Assembly (NCBI GenBank): GCA_021785405.1
Contig: JAJYFF010000025.1
Coordinates: 1-38,726, forward strand
Origin: Pseudomonadota bacterium
Lineage (GTDB): Bacteria; Pseudomonadota; Gammaproteobacteria; Steroidobacterales; Steroidobacteraceae
DNA: 38,726 nt
Direction: 5' to 3'
Part shown: positions 34,131 to 38,726 of the stretch, piece after piece
How positions within the stretch are numbered: position 1 is the first letter of the stretch
How the letters are laid out: each line of letters begins with the position of its first letter
Translations under genes and position numbers: made by a program
The notes under the pieces: model-generated
Database searches by the model: none
Told to the model about the DNA's origin: nothing
The model's input: only the letters and a program-made list of their open reading frames with translations

Positions 34131-34904
34131 TTAGGGCCTGGCGCGACTTTTATTTTTCCGCAGCGCTAAGTAAATCCCGACAGTTGCCTGGGCTCGCGGC
34201 GTACGAGCAGTTTGTTTGCGGCCTGCGCCGCGAGCAGCATCGGCCATCCAACTATCCGCGGACTCAAGCAAGTCCTGTCCATGACGCCTCAACCATATTT
34301 TTAACCGAGGAATCTTTTCTGTAGGCAAATCGCCATTCCACGCCATCCTGAAAAACAGATGGTCGCGTGGCGAGTGCGCGATTCGCAAATTGTGATCGAG
34401 GGTATCCACAAAGTCCCGTAGAGCCCGAATTGTGTGTGCGGTAGCCAGTTCAGAATCGTTGTACATAGGTAACGATCTGGTGGTTGGTATGACTAATCCC
34501 ATTTCGTCCTGTTCTACTACGCCCAGTTTGATGAACTTTTTGAGTACATGTTGTGCGGAAGCGCTAGGTGCTACCTTTCGACATAGTTCTTTAAAAGACA
34601 TTCGGCGCCCGTCAAACGGAAGCGGAACGGGCTCCCCAAATCGGTCTAAATACATGGCGTCCTGATGCCATTTCGTGAGGAGATTTCCGACAATAGTCGC
34701 GGATGGCAGTGCGTGCTGCTTACTCGGGCGATCTCTCGTGGACCTTCTTGAGAGGCTAATCGAATTCTTGATGCCGAGCGAAGAAAACAGTTTTTGAAGG
34801 CTGCCAATTAGGTTAGAAATTTCGTCGGTGTCTGCGGGCCAGCTCCAATTAGCAGACTCGCTGGTGGCGTTCTTAGTTGGACGTCCCCGTTTTTGAGGTT
34901 TCAT
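34131..34904 (-). CDS. DUF6502-like protein, shortened copy B with AT-hook-like start
   Basis: The 257-residue protein shares the central DUF6502 features: LLTKWHQDAMYLDRFGEPVP, LPFDGRRMSFKELCRKVA, VLKKFIKLGVVEQDEMG and FVDTLDHNLRI. It lacks the N-terminal helical/HTH block seen in copies A and C. Its start MKPQKRGRPTKN contains an RGRP core like an AT-hook. Function is unknown. The ATG lies 32 bp inside the end of the OppA-like gene, so the two are co-transcribed and probably coupled. It is convergent with copy A. Confidence 0.7.
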   Translation of the reverse strand: MKPQKRGRPTKNATSESANWSWPADTDEISNLIGSLQKLFSSLGIKNSISLSRRSTRDRPSKQHALPSATIVGNLLTKWHQDAMYLDRFGEPVPLPFDGRRMSFKELCRKVAPSASAQHVLKKFIKLGVVEQDEMGLVIPTTRSLPMYNDSELATAHTIRALRDFVDTLDHNLRIAHSPRDHLFFRMAWNGDLPTEKIPRLKIWLRRHGQDLLESADSWMADAARGAGRKQTARTPRAQATVGIYLALRKNKSRARP

Positions 34905-36576
34905 GAGTTCGCTCAGATCTATAGTTGTGTCGGCGAAAGTATAAATATTTCGAATAGAGGCGGTTCATTTTTGTAGGATGAAATCCGCCAACATATCGTT
35001 TTACTAAGCGGTCGGAGGCGTAAAAATAAATAGGAATCACGGGATAATCGGAGAGCATTACGCGCTCGGCGGCTTCGAGTGTGCGTCGGCGTGTAATAGT
35101 ATCAGCAGTTCGGCCCGCGAGATTCATTAAGGCCGTAAATGCTCGGCTCGAATACCCAGAGTCGTTGTTTGGCGAGTGGGTTCTGAAGATATCCAGGAAG
35201 TCACTCGCGTCATCGTAATCCGCTGTCCAGCCTAACCTAACCACGTCCCATTGAGTCGGATCACGGCGAGACTGTAAAAATACGCGGTATTCCTGTTCGT
35301 CAATTGCTGTTTTGATTCCTAAGACGCTTTGCCACATTGCAGCGATGGCGATCGCAGTCTCCTTAATGGTTGAGTTCGTGTTGATCAATAAGCGCAAGTG
35401 TAGGGGGTGATTGGGAGAGTAACCGGCTTCACGATATAGCTTACGTGCGAGAGCAATGCGTTGGTTGTCGGGCAAATTCCGCCATGACCATGGTTGTTGG
35501 TTGTAATTCCAGGTGCCGGGTGGCACGAAACTGTAAGCGGGCGTTTGACCAAACCGCAGTATTCGTGAAACGAGCATTTTGCGGTCGATCGCCATAGCCA
35601 GAGCTTCACGAAGCTTCAAAGTCATGCGGATTCTAGGGTCGTGCAGATTCACTGCATAATATGCGGTACCCAAGAATGGCCATAAGTGCAGTTCTGCTGA
35701 TTTTTGCTTAGTTACCCAGTTAAGAGCGCTTAGCGGCACGCTGTCGGTGATGTCGAGCTGACCGGCCAAAAATTGGCGGAGCGCGGCGCCCTCGTCGGGA
35801 GTGAATACGTAAATGATGTTGGGAGTAGGCACGTGCGCATAGTCCCAATAAAAAGGGTTGCGCTTTAAGGAGATTTGCTCGCCGGGCATCCACTGAGTGA
35901 GTTCATACGGACCGTCTGAAACCCAAGTTTTAGGCGAATGTGATTCAGCGGATGGTGCAGAGTAAATTGGAAATAGCGCTGTGTGGGTCAGCAGCTGTAG
36001 GAAGTAGGGGCACGGCTCCGATAGAGTAACTTGCAGTCGCGATTTGCCAACAGCGTGTACGCCGAGACGTGATGGTGGCAGGCGGCCTGCGATTATCTCT
36101 GACGCATATGCAATCGGACGTAGTGCATCCGCAACGGGTGACGCGGTTTTCGGATCCACAACTCTCTGCCATGCGTAAACGAAGTCTTGCGGCGTTACGG
36201 GCAGCCCATTCGACCAACGAGCGTTGGGTCGAATCCGGAAAGTGTATTTTGTGCTTGTAGCATTGACTTTCCATGACTCTGCAACACCCGGAATTATCCT
36301 TCCTGTTTGGGATTCGGTGGTCAGGCCCTCGTATACATCGCGCAATACTTCGAAGGAGAAGCTATCTGTCGCCTGTGCGGGATCTAGGGTCGCGGGTTCC
36401 CCATCAAGGCCCCGTCGGATTGTTAAGTGATCGCGCTGGTCTAGCTTTTCACTGCGGCCGTTTGTATGCGAACTACAACCACAGGCGAGGAATGCCAATG
36501 TTAGGAGGACAGGGGCCAGAAATCGCGAAGCGTTACGATTCCGAAAGAACGTTAAATTGTCCGCCCTGTCGTGCAA
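34873..36576 (-). CDS. Orphan peptide/solute-binding lipoprotein (OppA family)
   Basis: The 567-residue extracytoplasmic solute-binding protein (family 5) has a lipoprotein-type signal (FLAPVLLTLAFLACGCSSHT). Core blocks are RRGLDGEPATLDPAQATDSF, LRDVYEGLTTES, YTFRIRPNARWSNGLPVT, DFVYAWQRVVDPKTAS, DGPYELTQWMPGEQISLKRN, LREALAMAIDRKML and NPFYWDYA. OppA/MppA-type proteins bind oligopeptides or murein peptides in the periplasm. No permease or ATPase gene is present, so it would need a transporter elsewhere, or it serves as a sensor or scavenger. The start is TTG at 36576 (in-frame TAG 12 nt upstream, AGAGAG before it). It overlaps DUF6502 copy B by 32 bp. Confidence 0.87.
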   Translation of the reverse strand: MHDRADNLTFFRNRNASRFLAPVLLTLAFLACGCSSHTNGRSEKLDQRDHLTIRRGLDGEPATLDPAQATDSFSFEVLRDVYEGLTTESQTGRIIPGVAESWKVNATSTKYTFRIRPNARWSNGLPVTPQDFVYAWQRVVDPKTASPVADALRPIAYASEIIAGRLPPSRLGVHAVGKSRLQVTLSEPCPYFLQLLTHTALFPIYSAPSAESHSPKTWVSDGPYELTQWMPGEQISLKRNPFYWDYAHVPTPNIIYVFTPDEGAALRQFLAGQLDITDSVPLSALNWVTKQKSAELHLWPFLGTAYYAVNLHDPRIRMTLKLREALAMAIDRKMLVSRILRFGQTPAYSFVPPGTWNYNQQPWSWRNLPDNQRIALARKLYREAGYSPNHPLHLRLLINTNSTIKETAIAIAAMWQSVLGIKTAIDEQEYRVFLQSRRDPTQWDVVRLGWTADYDDASDFLDIFRTHSPNNDSGYSSRAFTALMNLAGRTADTITRRRTLEAAERVMLSDYPVIPIYFYASDRLVKRYVGGFHPTKMNRLYSKYLYFRRHNYRSERTHETSKTGTSN

Positions 36577-36763
36577 ATAAGCTCTCTAACGGTTCCGCGC
36601 GACGGAGACTCAGGTGCGGATCGCGCGGATCTTCATCACGGGTATCCATCATGGGGTCTTTGCCAAATCACCCGAATATTGGCTGATCCGAAGTAATTGA
36701 GTGTCGTACCGCCCGTCACAACTCTATTAATTTCTCCGCTTAATAATCTAATTTAATGAAATT

Positions 36764-36784
36764 TCTCGGAATTTACTTCCGAGA
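36764..36784. promoter_or_regulatory. Perfect inverted repeat 1 upstream of DUF6502 copy C
   Basis: TCTCGGAA-TTTAC-TTCCGAGA forms an 8-bp perfect stem with a 5-nt loop in the divergent region between the OppA-like gene and DUF6502 copy C. It may be an operator or an RNA hairpin. Confidence 0.5.
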
Positions 36785-36817
36785 TGCGGCCCATTCAATT
36801 CGGCCCTAAGCCGCATC
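36783..36817. promoter_or_regulatory. Perfect inverted repeat 2 upstream of DUF6502 copy C
   Basis: GATGCGGC-N19-GCCGCATC forms an 8-bp perfect stem that shares two bases with inverted repeat 1, so the two hairpins are adjacent and partly exclusive. Inside the loop a GGCC pair could extend or compete. It sits 46 bp before the GTG of copy C. Confidence 0.5.
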
Positions 36818-36862
36818 GCAGCATAGCTCCATCCCGCTCCGAAGAATACGCCTCCAACGAAT

Positions 36863-37786
36863 GTGAAATTCGTCACGGAAACCATTGTATTATGTCGCAA
36901 CGTGGCGCAATCTGTTAAACACAATTTACTCGCTGCATTCAGGTATTTGCTGCGACCGATAGTGCGAATAGCGATCCGAAACGGCGTGGCCTTTCCGGAG
37001 TTCGCCGAGATGCTGCAAGACGCCTACGTGCACGTAGCAGCTCGGCAGCTTTCGCAAGCAGGGCGCGAAGTCACACCGGATGCAATTGCGGTGATGACTG
37101 AGGTCGATTCGGCTCAGGTGCGGGATTTTCTGGATGAGCGAGACGACTTAAAGCTGGAAGAGGCCGAACAGAAGATTAATGCGGCAGCGAGAGTCTTGGT
37201 CGGATGGCATACCGACCGCGACTACGTTGGGCCATACGGACTGGTGAGGGACCTACCGTTCTCGGCGGCCATGGGGACAGGAAAGAAATCTGAAATTGGC
37301 TTTTCGGAATTAGCGCAGCGCTATTGCGGTGACTATCCGCCGCGCGTGTTGCTAGACGAATTGGTTAGGACGGGTTGTGTTCAGGATCTCGGTAATGGGT
37401 ATTACCGAGCCGTTACACGATCGTATTTTCCAGAACAACTAAGTGCAGAAAGCATTAGGCGTTTTGCTCAAGTTGTTCACAACGTGCTGGAGACTCTAGA
37501 GCTCAACTTGCGTACGTCAGCGGACGGGGGCCGGCGCGTAGAACGCACGGTGTTCGCGGATTACGGACTCAAAAAGACTGACCTCGAAGCGTTTGACAAA
37601 TACATCCGCGAGCGAGGGCAAATCTTCGCAGACGACATCGATAACTGGTTGTCAACGAGATCTGTGGAGGGGCTTACAGACACCGTGCAAACGGGCGTTG
37701 GCTTCTACCACTACTTGGTTAACGAAGAAGATGAAGAAGCGTTTGGGAAGGCACTGCGGGTCGAAGGGGAAAATAATGGCAAATAA
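36863..37786 (+). CDS. DUF6502 family protein, copy C
   Basis: The 307-residue protein is the most typical DUF6502 member here: NLLAAFRYLLRPIVRIAIRN, then GVAFPEFAEMLQDAYVHVAA, an HTH-like AIAVMTEVDSAQVRDFLDER, VGWHTDRDYVGPYGLVRDLP, FSELAQRYCGDYPPRVLLDE and VVHNVLETLELNL. It has no signal peptide, so it is a cytoplasmic and likely regulatory protein. The frame starts at GTG 36863, and GTG 36902 would fit the family N terminus nearly as well. Its last 11 bases overlap the secreted repeat protein, indicating an operon. Confidence 0.82.
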   Translation: MKFVTETIVLCRNVAQSVKHNLLAAFRYLLRPIVRIAIRNGVAFPEFAEMLQDAYVHVAARQLSQAGREVTPDAIAVMTEVDSAQVRDFLDERDDLKLEEAEQKINAAARVLVGWHTDRDYVGPYGLVRDLPFSAAMGTGKKSEIGFSELAQRYCGDYPPRVLLDELVRTGCVQDLGNGYYRAVTRSYFPEQLSAESIRRFAQVVHNVLETLELNLRTSADGGRRVERTVFADYGLKKTDLEAFDKYIRERGQIFADDIDNWLSTRSVEGLTDTVQTGVGFYHYLVNEEDEEAFGKALRVEGENNGK

Positions 37787-38726
37787 AAAAACGAGCCGAA
37801 CTTCGCATTTTGCGGCTCTCGCGTTTGCGTCACTCGTCGGCTTTTCGATCACAGGAGCACAAGGTGCTTCCCAAAGCGAGAGCTTTCAGCCGCGCTTCAC
37901 GAACAGCAATCTCTTGCTGCGCGGTCCCATCGAAAATATTGATGCGGCGTCTTCGCGTATTCTTGTACTTGGCCAATGGATAGCTGTTTCTAGGGGCCAA
38001 CTCGCAGCGTCTACGGTCGGTCAGTTTGTTGCGGTGTACGGCGCGGTCACTTCTTCCGGCAAGTACATAATTTCCGCGCTACTCCATATCGACTCTATTC
38101 ACTACGTCCCAGGTGCCACTAACGTCTTCATCAAGGGACTGGTGTCTTCCGTAGACCAGAACACTGGATCCTTGCATATTGGCTCTTTGTCTATCGATTA
38201 CACGGCCGCGCTGTCACAGCGAGGTAGCCTTGTAATTTCCAAGGGCGACGAAGTCGCGCTTCGGGGATGGCAATACGGCGCACTTGCGTCTGTTTACGCG
38301 CAGAGCGCGAGAGTCATTCCGTCGAGCAGAGATCTCAGCTCGCTCGGTCAGACCGGTAGCGGTGCTGTCGCGATGGGCCAGACCGGTAGCGGTGCTGTCG
38401 CGATGGGTCAGACCGGCAGTGGTGCCGTTGCGATGGGCCAGACCGGTAGCGGTGCCGTTGCGATGGGTCAGACCGGTAGCGGTGCTGTCGCGATGGGGCA
38501 AACTGGCAGCGGTACACATTCACTCGGTCAGACCGGTAGCGGCGCTGTCGCGATGGGCCAGACTGGCAGCGGTACGCACTCACTTGGCCAGACTGGCAGC
38601 GGTACACATTCGCTCGGCCAAACCGGTAGTGGCGCCGTTGCGATGGGGCAAACCGGTAGCGGTGCTGTCGCGATGGGCCAGACTGGCAGCGGTGCCGTTG
38701 CGATGGGTCAGACCGGTAGCGGTGCT
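37776..38726 (+). CDS. Secreted DUF5666-like protein with GQTGSG repeats (3' end outside window)
   Basis: The first 317 residues are visible, and the frame runs off the right edge. A signal peptide (HFAALAFASLVGFSITGAQG, cleavage near residue 29) is followed by about 150 residues of beta-rich sequence like DUF5666 modules: LLLRGPIENIDAASSRILVL, GQFVAVYGAV, HYVPGATNVFIKGLVSSVDQ and LHIGSLSIDYTAAL. From residue 191 it is pure decapeptide repeat, GQTGSG followed by AVAM or THSL. AGGGGA precedes the ATG by 7 bases, and the start overlaps DUF6502 copy C by 11 bp. It is probably exported to the periplasm or surface. The repeat may form a flexible or beta-solenoid tail. Confidence 0.8.
   Translation, partial: MANKKTSRTSHFAALAFASLVGFSITGAQGASQSESFQPRFTNSNLLLRGPIENIDAASSRILVLGQWIAVSRGQLAASTVGQFVAVYGAVTSSGKYIISALLHIDSIHYVPGATNVFIKGLVSSVDQNTGSLHIGSLSIDYTAALSQRGSLVISKGDEVALRGWQYGALASVYAQSARVIPSSRDLSSLGQTGSGAVAMGQTGSGAVAMGQTGSGAVAMGQTGSGAVAMGQTGSGAVAMGQTGSGTHSLGQTGSGAVAMGQTGSGTHSLGQTGSGTHSLGQTGSGAVAMGQTGSGAVAMGQTGSGAVAMGQTGSGA
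38346..38726 (+). repeat. 30-nt tandem repeat coding a GQTGSG decapeptide
   Basis: There are 12 full units plus 21 nt of a thirteenth, reaching the window edge. Units keep the 30-nt period exactly, and the first six residues never change. The last four residues are AVAM (type A) or THSL (type T), in the order A A A A A T A T T A A A A. Synonymous third-position differences between units show the array is not a recent perfect duplication. Confidence 0.95.

Noticed and set aside
38346-38726. Regular 30-nt repeats suggestive of a CRISPR array
   Set aside because: The repeats are contiguous with no spacers, keep one reading frame that joins a secreted protein, and vary at synonymous positions, so this is a coding tandem repeat.

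Overview
The window is one stretch of a GC-rich Pseudomonadota chromosome with a lower-GC segment at its right end. Evidence for the phylum is the TIR/FlgO-type/TPR regulator, the PAS/PAS kinase with a REC-GAF-GGDEF-EAL protein, an Azospirillum-type phenylpyruvate decarboxylase, AcuI, BtuFCD and CobQ, and DUF6502 proteins. I cannot name the genus. A gamma- or betaproteobacterium is plausible, and a metagenomic contig is possible.

Layout. (1) 1-2431: the 3'-truncated part of a TIR-domain signalling protein, a VapBC toxin-antitoxin pair, an AraC-type remnant and a tRNA-Gly(CCC). (2) 2461-7716, minus strand: a three-gene signalling operon made of a PAS-PAS histidine kinase, a single-domain response regulator and a large REC-GAF-GGDRF-EAL c-di-GMP phosphodiesterase. 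A divergent universal stress protein follows. (3) 8855-16702, minus strand: a run of co-oriented genes (MFS transporter, SDR, GH39 glycosidase, persulfide dioxygenase-rhodanese fusion, phenylpyruvate/indolepyruvate decarboxylase, DUF1634-TauE/SafE fusion). A GntR-like palindrome sits in front of the MFS gene, facing a divergent AcuI-type reductase. (4) 17851-23056, plus strand: a MarC-family protein, then a cobalamin riboswitch with a tightly overlapping btuF-btuC-btuD-cobQ operon. (5) 23073-27659: a non-pyrrolysine MttB-family methyltransferase, divergent from three overlapping genes: an FMN-dependent alpha-hydroxyacid dehydrogenase, a gamma-butyrobetaine-hydroxylase-type 2OG oxygenase and a PhnZ/TmpB-type HD oxygenase. 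The oxygenase pair resembles TmpA/TmpB, which turn 2-trimethylaminoethylphosphonate into glycine betaine plus phosphate. (6) 27685-32736: an unusual SDR without the Tyr/Lys pair, an old-yellow-enzyme reductase, UppP, a second MFS transporter closely similar to the first, and a class II aldolase-family protein.

(7) 32737-38726: base composition and codon use change sharply to AT-richer, as expected for transferred DNA. The segment has three divergent DUF6502 proteins, an orphan OppA-like lipoprotein, and a secreted protein that runs off the window edge and carries a perfect-period 30-nt (10-residue) GQTGSG tandem repeat. Two strong inverted repeats lie in the leader of the last DUF6502 gene.

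The two most interesting systems are the TmpAB-like oxygenase cluster beside an MttB homologue and B12 acquisition genes, and the DUF6502/repeat-protein island. Family names are assigned from recognised motifs and remembered family sequences. No database search was possible.
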